From positions 1-9,880 of the forward strand of contig CALGGL010000282.1 of NCBI GenBank assembly GCA_937915975.1: a DNA stretch of 9,880 bases. Reading direction: 5' to 3'. Positions 1 to 6,001 of this stretch are shown here, piece after piece. The notes under the pieces are model-generated. The model saw only the letters and a list, made by a program, of their open reading frames with translations, made no database searches and had not been told where the DNA came from. The translations under genes were made by a program, and so were the position numbers. This DNA comes from an uncultured Lachnospiraceae bacterium (GTDB lineage Bacteria; Bacillota; Clostridia; Lachnospirales; Lachnospiraceae). Position 1 is the stretch's first letter; each line of letters starts with the position of its first letter.

Positions 1-1
1 T

Positions 2-712
2 GAGGAGGGAAATGAACATACGTATTTCTTCCCGGTGTGGATCACCGGCGACTCCTACGGCCTGTGGACCTGGCTTGACGGAAGCGATCAGGTGCAGGTC
101 AAAGGAAGCAAGTACCTGAACGCCGACGGGGACCATGAGAAGTACACACAGGAGAACGGGAACCAGTATATTTCACCGGCAGATGAGGAAGAGCAGGTGC
201 GCTTCCTCTGGAGCGTGCGCGCTGACGAAGGAGAAGGGCCGAAGGCGCTGCTGCGCCTGAGTGCCGGGGAAGGTGAGGAACCGGATGACCCCGAGGCGGA
301 GATTGCCGTTTACATGGAAAAAGGAACGGACAGCTGGGCACATAAGGTAGAGCTTGTGGCCGGGGAAGCTGAGGGCGATGTATGCGTGGAAGTGCGCCTG
401 CAGGTCTGGAACGCGGAAGGCGGGGAAGACGGTGAAGGCGCATGGGAGGAATGGGCCTATGATGAAAAATGGCTGACCATCCGGGAGTCCTACGGGGAAA
501 TCGAGCCGGTGGATATCGATGACCACATGGTACCGGGCACGTCCGAGGACATATGCGCGTTATACCGCAGCTATTATAGTGACGATGAAGGCGAACACAT
601 GGATGAGCCGGAAGATGTCAGGCTGCGCTGGGAGTACGATGAAGGACAGGTGAAGGTCGAATACATCTTCTATGATGAAGAAGAAGACGAAGAGATAGAT
701 GGGGAAGAATAG
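2..712 (+). CDS. C-terminal part of an unknown highly acidic protein (5' end outside window)
   Basis: The frame is open from the first bases of the window and ends at TAG 710-712, so the gene starts upstream. The GTG at 35 has no ribosome binding site and is only an internal valine codon. About 236 residues are visible. They are very rich in Glu and Asp with many Trp and Tyr, and end in an almost continuous acidic tail (DEEEDEEIDGEE). No catalytic motif, membrane helix or sortase signal can be seen. The alternating hydrophobic/polar pattern (for example VCVEVRLQVW, VRLRWEYDEGQVKVEYIFY) suggests beta-sandwich modules, as in Ig-like surface or secreted proteins; that is inference. Base composition is clearly GC-rich (roughly 55-60 % by eye) against an AT-rich remainder. 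I do not recognise the family. Confidence 0.75.
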   Translation, partial: EEGNEHTYFFPVWITGDSYGLWTWLDGSDQVQVKGSKYLNADGDHEKYTQENGNQYISPADEEEQVRFLWSVRADEGEGPKALLRLSAGEGEEPDDPEAEIAVYMEKGTDSWAHKVELVAGEAEGDVCVEVRLQVWNAEGGEDGEGAWEEWAYDEKWLTIRESYGEIEPVDIDDHMVPGTSEDICALYRSYYSDDEGEHMDEPEDVRLRWEYDEGQVKVEYIFYDEEEDEEIDGEE

Positions 713-771
713 GAAAAGAATATAGTGATAATGGTAAATCAGTATATGAAGGAATATATTTATTAAGAAAA

Positions 772-777
772 AGAGGT
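772..777 (+). promoter_or_regulatory. Ribosome binding site that decides a TTG start
   Basis: AGAGGT lies seven bases before TTG 785. The GTG at 776, which would give a slightly longer frame, falls inside this ribosome binding site and so cannot be the start. The site therefore argues for initiation at TTG 785. Confidence 0.6.
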
Positions 778-784
778 GTTAAAG

Positions 785-1777
785 TTGGCTAAGAAACCGC
801 TGTCTACAGGAAAACAGTTGCTGGTAATATTGATTTTGTCTATATCCTTGGTTATGTTTGGTGTCAATATTGCATTTACGATTAAGTACATATGGTTTAA
901 GAATAATAGATTACTAAGATCAATCATTTATTTGATTGTTACAGGTGCCTCATCATATGTATCATTGATGATTTTGCTAAAAAACTATAAAAGAAATAAA
1001 AAGAAAAAAACTACTATGTGGTATGTGGATAAAATTATTGCTGCATTTATTCCGACCTTAATCATGACAGCAATTGTATTAATTGGAATTGATGACTTAG
1101 TAAATGACAAGCTTTCATTGGCAATTGTCGGATTTATCATGTTTCCGTGTATAGGTATTCTTGTAACTCCAAATATTATCAGATATGCATTAAATGATAT
1201 GAAGAACTGGAAAGATATATTTTATAAAAAGGGAAATCTTCATACTTTTGAGGATTCTGAAAATTTTTACAATGTTAAACCACCGGTGCCGTTTCAGAGA
1301 AAATTATATTTTGCTGTGATTAAAGATCAGGTTTTAAATTTAGGTACAGTTGTCTTTCTTATGATAGGCTTTGTGTTGTTTGCAATGATTTTGGTAACAT
1401 ATGAATCGGATGGGAATTATAAGGGTAGAATCATTGCTTCGATAATTCATGTAAGAGCAGAGAGAGCAGCAGGACCGTTAGCTTTTATTATGCTTTTTTT
1501 CATTGTATTCGGTATACCTATAATGGCGTATTACATAACAAATACTGTATATAAATTAAGAGTTGTCCGCCGTCATGAATACATTGCCTACCATGCGATT
1601 GTAAAAGAGGTTAAAACATATAAATTACTGATAAGACATGGTGGCAGAGTGTACAAATATGATTATTGTACCTGTGTTGGTATACGCGAAAAGAAGGTTC
1701 ATGATACGAAAGCGATTCTTGTATTTATACCTGATGATTTGTTTTTGTTTCCGGATAAGGAAGCAAATGGGAAATGA
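785..1777 (+). CDS. Six-helix integral membrane protein of unknown function
   Basis: A protein of 330 residues if it starts at TTG 785, which has AGAGGT seven bases upstream; there is no ATG near this end. Hydrophobic segments lie at about residues 11-33, 46-65, 84-102, 111-128, 187-205 and 231-253. A strongly basic loop (NKKKK, about 71-75) follows helix 2, which places that loop in the cytoplasm. A soluble region of about 50 residues separates helices 4 and 5. The last 75 residues form a soluble, probably beta-rich tail with a Cys pair (CTC, about 295-297), similar in style to the small cytoplasmic tail of DUF3592-like proteins; that comparison is weak. No transporter or enzyme motif is visible. 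It starts the AT-rich block and is followed 49 bases later by the deaminase-like gene. Confidence 0.8.
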   Translation: MAKKPLSTGKQLLVILILSISLVMFGVNIAFTIKYIWFKNNRLLRSIIYLIVTGASSYVSLMILLKNYKRNKKKKTTMWYVDKIIAAFIPTLIMTAIVLIGIDDLVNDKLSLAIVGFIMFPCIGILVTPNIIRYALNDMKNWKDIFYKKGNLHTFEDSENFYNVKPPVPFQRKLYFAVIKDQVLNLGTVVFLMIGFVLFAMILVTYESDGNYKGRIIASIIHVRAERAAGPLAFIMLFFIVFGIPIMAYYITNTVYKLRVVRRHEYIAYHAIVKEVKTYKLLIRHGGRVYKYDYCTCVGIREKKVHDTKAILVFIPDDLFLFPDKEANGK

Positions 1778-1826
1778 AACAAAGGATTTATAGAATAGCA
1801 ACAGAGTTTTGAAGGAGGACATTGTT

Positions 1827-2222
1827 ATGGATCAGATATGGGTTGATATGTATAATGCCGCTAAAGCGGTTTTGGGTGGAAAAAGAATTTCAGATTATGT
1901 TACGGCAGGAGAAGTATCAGCGGCTGTTCGGTCAAAATCAGGAAAAATATACGTTGGTGTATGTATTGATACCTGCTCGACGCTTGGAATATGTGCTGAA
2001 AGAAATGCAATTTTTAATATGATTACTAACGGAGAATATGAAATTGACAGAGTACTTTGCATACCGCCTAATGAGGGAAAGGGTGCACCATGTGGAGCAT
2101 GCAGGGAACTTATGGTACAGCTTATGCCGGGCAGATACAAAGATATTGATATTATGATTGATTATTCGAAAGGTCTTGTTATGAAGCTTGGAGAGCTAAC
2201 CCCGGAGTGGTGGATAGATTAA
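1827..2222 (+). CDS. Cytidine-deaminase-like zinc hydrolase, substrate uncertain
   Basis: A protein of 131 residues starting at ATG 1827, with GAAGGAGG eight bases upstream; the TTG at 1809 lies before that site and is rejected. It has the two zinc-site signatures of the cytidine deaminase superfamily: CAERNAI, with Cys56 and the catalytic Glu58, and PCGACR, with Cys89 and Cys92. Length matches free-standing bacterial cytidine deaminases and blasticidin-S deaminase (about 130 residues). In nucleoside deaminases the segment before the first motif has the form GxNxEN, whose Asn and Glu bind the ribose. Here it reads GVCIDT, so Cys46 and Asp48 take those places. The YxPYSxFxVGA motif near the N-terminus is also missing (ISDYVTAGEVSAA instead). 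It is probably a soluble deaminase, but free cytidine may not be the substrate. The next gene starts 26 bases downstream. Confidence 0.85.
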   Translation: MDQIWVDMYNAAKAVLGGKRISDYVTAGEVSAAVRSKSGKIYVGVCIDTCSTLGICAERNAIFNMITNGEYEIDRVLCIPPNEGKGAPCGACRELMVQLMPGRYKDIDIMIDYSKGLVMKLGELTPEWWID

Positions 2223-2248
2223 AGTTACTGTTCGGAGGAGGATAAAAA

Positions 2249-2773
2249 ATGGATGACTTTAGTACATATCAGGGAACACTTGATATTTTTAAAAAAGAAA
2301 ATTGCGTAGGCGAATCAGAAAACTGTATAATCGGAGCTATTGTAGATTCATCAAAGAGTACAGAATTTACTGCATCGATGGTTGGATATGGAGCCATGGG
2401 TCCGGCAGGATATGTAGTCGGAAAAATAGTCGGACAAGAAAGAGATTTGAGGATAAGCAGAATTAATGACTATATTTTTGTGCTGTTAAATTTTACGGAA
2501 AACGGAGTTGGAATTATGCCTTTGCTTGGTACCTGTTTGAAAATTAATCCGAAAAAATTAGAGCCATGTTATGATGGATTTGTTTTTTGCAGCTATCAGG
2601 AATTATCAGATATATCCGCAAAAAACTATTACGGAATCAGAAAAAGTGTAAAAACTATTACGCTTACATTTTCTGATAAGAACATACTGTGTTTTACAGC
2701 AAATATGGTTGAGGAAGCATTGCCTTATCAGGAAAACAATATGAATATATTTGTGGGACGATATCAAAAATAA
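2249..2773 (+). CDS. Hypothetical protein with a Gly-rich hydrophobic segment
   Basis: A protein of 174 residues from ATG 2249, with a GGAGGAGG ribosome binding site at 2234-2241. A glycine-rich hydrophobic stretch spans about residues 43-62 (MVGYGAMGPAGYVVG) and could be a membrane-associated hairpin or a buried loop. The rest alternates hydrophobic and polar residues (YIFVLLNF, TITLTF), and an NNMNIFVGRY tail follows a probable helix. This outline resembles small PH-like domains of Firmicutes, but I cannot establish homology. It has no signal peptide and no catalytic motif. It sits 26 bases behind the deaminase-like gene, so translation from one message is likely. An 82-base gap follows it. 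Confidence 0.75.
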   Translation: MDDFSTYQGTLDIFKKENCVGESENCIIGAIVDSSKSTEFTASMVGYGAMGPAGYVVGKIVGQERDLRISRINDYIFVLLNFTENGVGIMPLLGTCLKINPKKLEPCYDGFVFCSYQELSDISAKNYYGIRKSVKTITLTFSDKNILCFTANMVEEALPYQENNMNIFVGRYQK

Positions 2774-2855
2774 TACGCTTGATAGAATGACCGGAAAAGT
2801 TTAACAGAAATATAGAAGTGTAGATTTTCAGAGTTAAGAATAGAAGGTGAGAAAA

Positions 2856-3368
2856 ATGTCGGTAACAGATAAAGCTTTACTTGTTATAGATATGCAAAAT
2901 GATTATCTATGGGATAAAAGAAAATCCATGTTTACTTATGATACGGATAAACTTGTAGACGATGTAAATCAGGCTATTTTGACATATAAGGATAAAGGAT
3001 ATGACATTATTTATATCAAGCATATTCTGCCTAAAGTAATGTGGGGAGTAGGTTTTTCAATCAAAGGTACTGAGGGTGCCGAAATTTATCCCGGACTTAA
3101 TTTAGTTTCCGAATTAGTTTTTGAGAAGAAGCATTCTGATACTTATACAGCAAAAGATTTTAGGCAACATATGGAAAAACAGGGATATAATGAGGTTGTC
3201 CTTTGTGGTCTGGATGAGTGCGGATGCGTTGGAGCCACAGCAAAAGGTGCAGCGAGAACAGGAGTTAAAGTATTTATGCTGAAGGACTGCATAGGAAGAC
3301 GGTTCCCGGATGAAAAGGTACAAAAAATGAGAGCGGACTTAAAAGCGTTAGGTATTCAATATATATAG
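2856..3368 (+). CDS. Isochorismatase-family cysteine hydrolase
   Basis: A protein of 170 residues from ATG 2856, with AGAAGGTGAG upstream; the in-frame GTG at 2847 lies within that binding site and is rejected. The N-terminal motif LLVIDMQNDY supplies the usual catalytic Asp (Asp12). Lys91 or Lys92, in FEKKHSDTY, fits the conserved Lys. CGLDECGCV carries the presumed nucleophile Cys124 in the place where the family has GxxTDxCV. The D-K-C triad and the length are typical of soluble single-domain members. The DxH metal site of nicotinamidases is not seen, so a nicotinamidase is unlikely. The actual amide or enol-ether substrate cannot be read from sequence. It stands as the fourth gene of the AT-rich run. 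Confidence 0.9.
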   Translation: MSVTDKALLVIDMQNDYLWDKRKSMFTYDTDKLVDDVNQAILTYKDKGYDIIYIKHILPKVMWGVGFSIKGTEGAEIYPGLNLVSELVFEKKHSDTYTAKDFRQHMEKQGYNEVVLCGLDECGCVGATAKGAARTGVKVFMLKDCIGRRFPDEKVQKMRADLKALGIQYI

Positions 3369-3431
3369 TGGTAATAGAATAAGTTTTAGGATTATTTAAA
3401 AATAAATTGGGAGTTGTGGAGGGTTTGGAAT

Positions 3432-3740
3432 ATGGATTTAAAAGATGTTAGTGCACAGTCAGCCGAAATAAGAAGCCGTTATCACGAATTGGAAAAGAAG
3501 ATTCACGGTTCCGTCTGGTCAGTGGAGGAAGATGCGTTAGCTTTCTTAACTGATGCAGGATTGGTCGGAAGACTAACGATGGATAATCAGGGACGTTGGC
3601 CAAGTGAAGATCAAGAACTGCTTCCTTCTAAGATTGGGGAATGTGTTTGGTGGCTGGCTGTTCTTGCCGAAAGAATGGAGTACGATTTTGAGGATTGTGT
3701 AGAGCAATTCCTTAATGAACGGTTGACAGCTTTAGAGTGA
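3432..3740 (+). CDS. MazG-like nucleotide pyrophosphohydrolase family protein
   Basis: A protein of 102 residues from ATG 3432, with GGAGGG at 3418-3423, eight bases upstream; the TTG at 3414 lies before that site. The helical core KIGECVWWLAVLAERMEYDFEDC (in two parts: KIGECVWWLAVLA at about 67-79 and ERMEYDFEDC at about 80-89) resembles the second helix of MazG-like folds. There an acidic residue near ELGD helps bind magnesium, and an alpha-helix with a LA-x-LG-x-D ending follows. Here the usual Asp is replaced by Cys71 after Glu70. An acidic helix at about 12-22 (EIRSRYHELEKK) and EED at 32-34 could provide the first metal ligands. The family usually hydrolyses non-canonical or excess NTPs, so a nucleotide-pool cleaning role is possible. 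The assignment rests on the helix pattern only. Confidence 0.65.
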   Translation: MDLKDVSAQSAEIRSRYHELEKKIHGSVWSVEEDALAFLTDAGLVGRLTMDNQGRWPSEDQELLPSKIGECVWWLAVLAERMEYDFEDCVEQFLNERLTALE

Positions 3741-3766
3741 CAAATCGGGATTTATGGAGGTTAAAA

Positions 3767-4522
3767 ATGAGCAAACTGATTAAAGATTATTTGTTATATA
3801 CTTTTGCAATAATGTTGTTTTGTTGGGGAGCCTGTGTGATATGCAGCCTAAATGATGTTTCATTAGATAACAACTATCTGTTATATATACCATATCTGTC
3901 AGGCGGGTGGTCTCCTACTATCGCTTCTTTTATAGCATTAAAGAAAAACAAAGAAGTTTCAGGTCTTAAAGAATGGTTAAAAAATATTTTTGATTTTAAA
4001 CATAATATTTTTTCTTATTTATTGGTCTTAGTTTTAGTAATACTGTTCTTTTTGCCGCAATGTCTGATTTCAGGCTACGAAAGCGGCGCACCGCTCTATG
4101 CTGTCATAGTTATGATTCCTATGATGCTATTTGGCGGCGGACTGGAAGAAGCAGGCTGGCGGTATATACTTCAACCGGAATTAGAGAAAAAGTGCAGCTT
4201 TACCTTATCAACTATAATAGTCAGCGTTATTTGGTGGCTTTGGCATATGCCTTTGTTTTTTATAAAAGGAGTAGCTCAATATGGTCAGGATTATCTGGCA
4301 TTCGGACTTAATGTTCTTGGACTGAGCTTCGCTTTGGCAAATATAAGAAAGAATACTGACAGTGTGTGGTTGTGTGTATTGTTCCATTGTATTGTAAACT
4401 CGTTATCCGGCATCTATATCGTCAATGGCAATATATGGGGAAATGTAGCCGCAGCCATAATTTTAATATTGTTTTCTTATGCTATAACTAAAATAAACAG
4501 TATAAAGAAAATATTTAGTTGA
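3767..4522 (+). CDS. CPBP-family intramembrane metalloprotease (CAAX protease-like)
   Basis: A protein of 251 residues starting at ATG 3767, with GGAGG six bases upstream; the GTG at 3737 overlaps the preceding gene and lacks a binding site. About seven or eight hydrophobic segments make it an integral membrane protein. The three family motifs are present: EEAGWR (Glu127, Glu128, Arg132), the WWLWHMP segment with His160, and HCIVN (His207, Asn211). The usual Phe four residues before the second-motif His is Ile or Trp here. Members of the family include eukaryotic-type prenyl proteases and bacterial proteins linked to bacteriocin immunity or processing. No bacteriocin-like peptide gene is evident nearby. 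It follows the MazG-like gene by 26 bases and is probably in the same transcript. Confidence 0.88.
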   Translation: MSKLIKDYLLYTFAIMLFCWGACVICSLNDVSLDNNYLLYIPYLSGGWSPTIASFIALKKNKEVSGLKEWLKNIFDFKHNIFSYLLVLVLVILFFLPQCLISGYESGAPLYAVIVMIPMMLFGGGLEEAGWRYILQPELEKKCSFTLSTIIVSVIWWLWHMPLFFIKGVAQYGQDYLAFGLNVLGLSFALANIRKNTDSVWLCVLFHCIVNSLSGIYIVNGNIWGNVAAAIILILFSYAITKINSIKKIFS

Positions 4523-4594
4523 ATAAATTCCAGTCTGCAGAGCTGTTAAAAGAAAGATAAACCTAAATACATTTTTGATGGGAGGCATTATTAT

Positions 4595-4981
4595 ATGGAT
4601 CAATTTTTGTCAGTAGAAGAAGCGGCAAATACTGTATATACATGTTTGGAAGGATTTACCGGGTGGAAGTTTTTGAAAAGTCAAAGATGTTTAAAGAAGA
4701 AAATAAACAATCTGGAATTATGCATTGATTTTTATACATCTAAGTGGAACAGGTCGCACGAATATGTCGGATTAAATGCAGAGTTTAATATTGTATATAA
4801 AAAGCTGGGAAAGCTGCCTGTACAGAATAAAGTTGCATATTATGAATATCATCCCAAATCAGGAGATGATACATACTGGTTCGATATTTCAACAAAAAAT
4901 AAGCTTACTAAAAAATGTGCCAATACACAAAAACAAGGAGTGGACTATGGGAATCAGTATACGAGAAGCGGGCAGTGCTGA
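4595..4981 (+). CDS. Hypothetical protein, probably C-terminally truncated
   Basis: An open frame of 128 codons from ATG 4595, with GGAGG nine bases upstream. Residues 1-106 look like a well-behaved soluble domain: an N-terminal helix (VEEAANTVYTCLEGF), a basic stretch, then beta-rich segments ending in TYWFDIST. From about residue 107 the sequence changes to low-complexity polar residues (KKCANTQKQG). It then runs 35 bases into the following gene in another frame, covering that gene's ribosome binding site and start. A real C-terminus of this kind is unlikely, so the gene was probably cut by a deletion when the next gene came to lie beside it. The family is not recognised; a remote likeness to DUF4304-type domains is a guess. 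Confidence 0.55.
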   Translation: MDQFLSVEEAANTVYTCLEGFTGWKFLKSQRCLKKKINNLELCIDFYTSKWNRSHEYVGLNAEFNIVYKKLGKLPVQNKVAYYEYHPKSGDDTYWFDISTKNKLTKKCANTQKQGVDYGNQYTRSGQC

Positions 4982-5867
4982 AATGAAAAAGAATGTGAAT
5001 ACCGTCAGGAAGATGACAAGCGGTATGGGCTTTGATGAAAATATGGGCACTGTTAATTGGAAGATGATAAGACGTATAACTTCCTTTGGATACAGATTCA
5101 TGCCTAAAGAAAAAGGCGTCAGATTTGAGAAGATTACTCTGGGCGGTAGGAAGGCTCTTCTTTCTTGTTATGGAGAAACTGATGATAGAAATATTATTTT
5201 ATATATCCATGGAGGCGGCTTTGTTTCAGGCAGTGGAATGACTTCTAAAGGATATAGTTCATGTCTGGCTAAATATTCGGGGTATAAGGTGATAGCATTA
5301 GACTATTCCCTGTCACCTGAACATAAGTACCCGGATGCACTTAGGGATTGCTGCGTAGCATTTCAAAAGATAAGGAAAAAATATCCTTCATCGAAGATTT
5401 CTTTGGTTGGTGAAAGTGCCGGTGGTAATCTGTGTTTGGCACTTGCGTTAAAGGTCAAGGATAAGTCGGCTATTTCAGCTGTCATAGTTCATAGTCCTTT
5501 TGTGGATTTTTCCGGAAGTCTTGATAGAAGTGAACATGAAATAGATGACTTTACGGTGAAGGAAGGATGTCTTGTGCCTCTTCGCGAGATATATGTAGGA
5601 GGGACAAATCTTAAAAATCCTTATGTATCACCATTGTTTGGCAATTATAAGGACTTTCCGCCGACATTTATTACATGCGACTATAACGAGACACTGTATG
5701 CGGATTCGGCTGCTATATACAGAAGGTGCGAAGAAGCCGGAGTTGATGCAGAGATGGTAGTGATGAAGGGTACATTTCATGCCTTTGCCACGATTGGGAC
5801 GGGAACACCCGAGACCAAGAAGATACTTGGTGAAAATATAGATTTTATAAATAAGAAAATGCAGTAA
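4947..5867 (+). CDS. Alpha/beta hydrolase of the hormone-sensitive-lipase type (esterase)
   Basis: A protein of 306 residues starting at ATG 4947, with AAGGAG six bases upstream; the frame is open further 5' but without a start site. HGGGF (88-92) is the oxyanion-hole motif of the HSL / alpha-beta hydrolase-3 family. GESAGG (155-160) holds the nucleophile Ser157. FHAF holds the catalytic His278. Where most members have DPLRD, this protein has ETLYAD, so Glu248 (or less likely Asp253) would be the acid, as in the HSL members that use Glu. There is no signal peptide, so it is cytoplasmic. It likely hydrolyses short acyl esters or an acylated small molecule. It ends the run of small genes, and its start overlaps the upstream truncated frame. 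Confidence 0.9.
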   Translation: MGISIREAGSAEMKKNVNTVRKMTSGMGFDENMGTVNWKMIRRITSFGYRFMPKEKGVRFEKITLGGRKALLSCYGETDDRNIILYIHGGGFVSGSGMTSKGYSSCLAKYSGYKVIALDYSLSPEHKYPDALRDCCVAFQKIRKKYPSSKISLVGESAGGNLCLALALKVKDKSAISAVIVHSPFVDFSGSLDRSEHEIDDFTVKEGCLVPLREIYVGGTNLKNPYVSPLFGNYKDFPPTFITCDYNETLYADSAAIYRRCEEAGVDAEMVVMKGTFHAFATIGTGTPETKKILGENIDFINKKMQ

Positions 5868-5874
5868 AATAGGG

Positions 5875-5884
5875 CGTTGCAACG
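5875..5884. repeat. Perfect 10-base palindrome
   Basis: CGTTGCAACG is fully self-complementary and sits eight bases after the stop codon of the esterase gene. It has no loop, so it cannot make a useful terminator hairpin, and no T-tract follows. It may be a protein-binding site upstream of the CPBP/XRE unit, or chance. Confidence 0.3.
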
Positions 5885-5885
5885 G

Positions 5886-5938
5886 GATTTAACAGGATTG
5901 TTAACTGCGATTGACAGATTGTTAAGACTGATTGGTAG
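5886..5938 (+). repeat. Imperfect 21-base tandem repeats (GATTGTTAA motif), possible operator region
   Basis: GATTGTTAA occurs at 5896-5904 and again at 5917-5925, exactly 21 bases apart. Each copy is followed by a CTG..ATTG segment (5905-5913 and 5928-5934). A shorter copy, GATTTAAC, lies directly before at 5886-5893. A spacing of two helical turns puts the copies on one face of the DNA, as expected for a regulator site. A TTGACA at 5911-5916 lies inside the block and could be a -35 box, but only a poor -10 (TAGAGT at 5936, spacing 19) follows, so a promoter here is not firm. The natural target is the CPBP/XRE unit starting at 6002, whose XRE product could be the binder; that is inference. 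Confidence 0.45.
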
Positions 5939-6001
5939 AGTTTTTTTAGGAATAATATTACGATTGATTCAACAAAAACATTTAAGGAGGATTTGTTGAT
6001 C

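Noticed and set aside
99..526. Two long open frames on the - strand (99-443 and 173-526)
   Set aside because: They are shadows of the GC-rich acidic gene. They are rich in Pro, Arg, Leu and His, lack ribosome binding sites, and overlap each other and the + frame, whose composition is protein-like.
2856..3368. Nicotinamidase for NAD salvage
   Set aside because: The D-K-C triad fits the wider isochorismatase family, but the Asp-x-His...His metal site of nicotinamidases is not seen.
3767..4522. Bacteriocin immunity or processing role for the first CPBP protein
   Set aside because: No small double-glycine leader peptide, ABC exporter or bacteriocin gene is nearby, so the family alone does not support it.
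1778..4594. Integron-like cassette array with attC sites between the small genes
   Set aside because: The gaps are short, differ from one another, and show no shared inverted repeats or GTTRRRY/RYYYAAC core pairs. No integrase is in the window.
5911..5941. Promoter TTGACA ... TAGAGT before the second CPBP gene
   Set aside because: The -10 is poor and the spacing of 19 is long. It is kept only as a remark under the repeat region.
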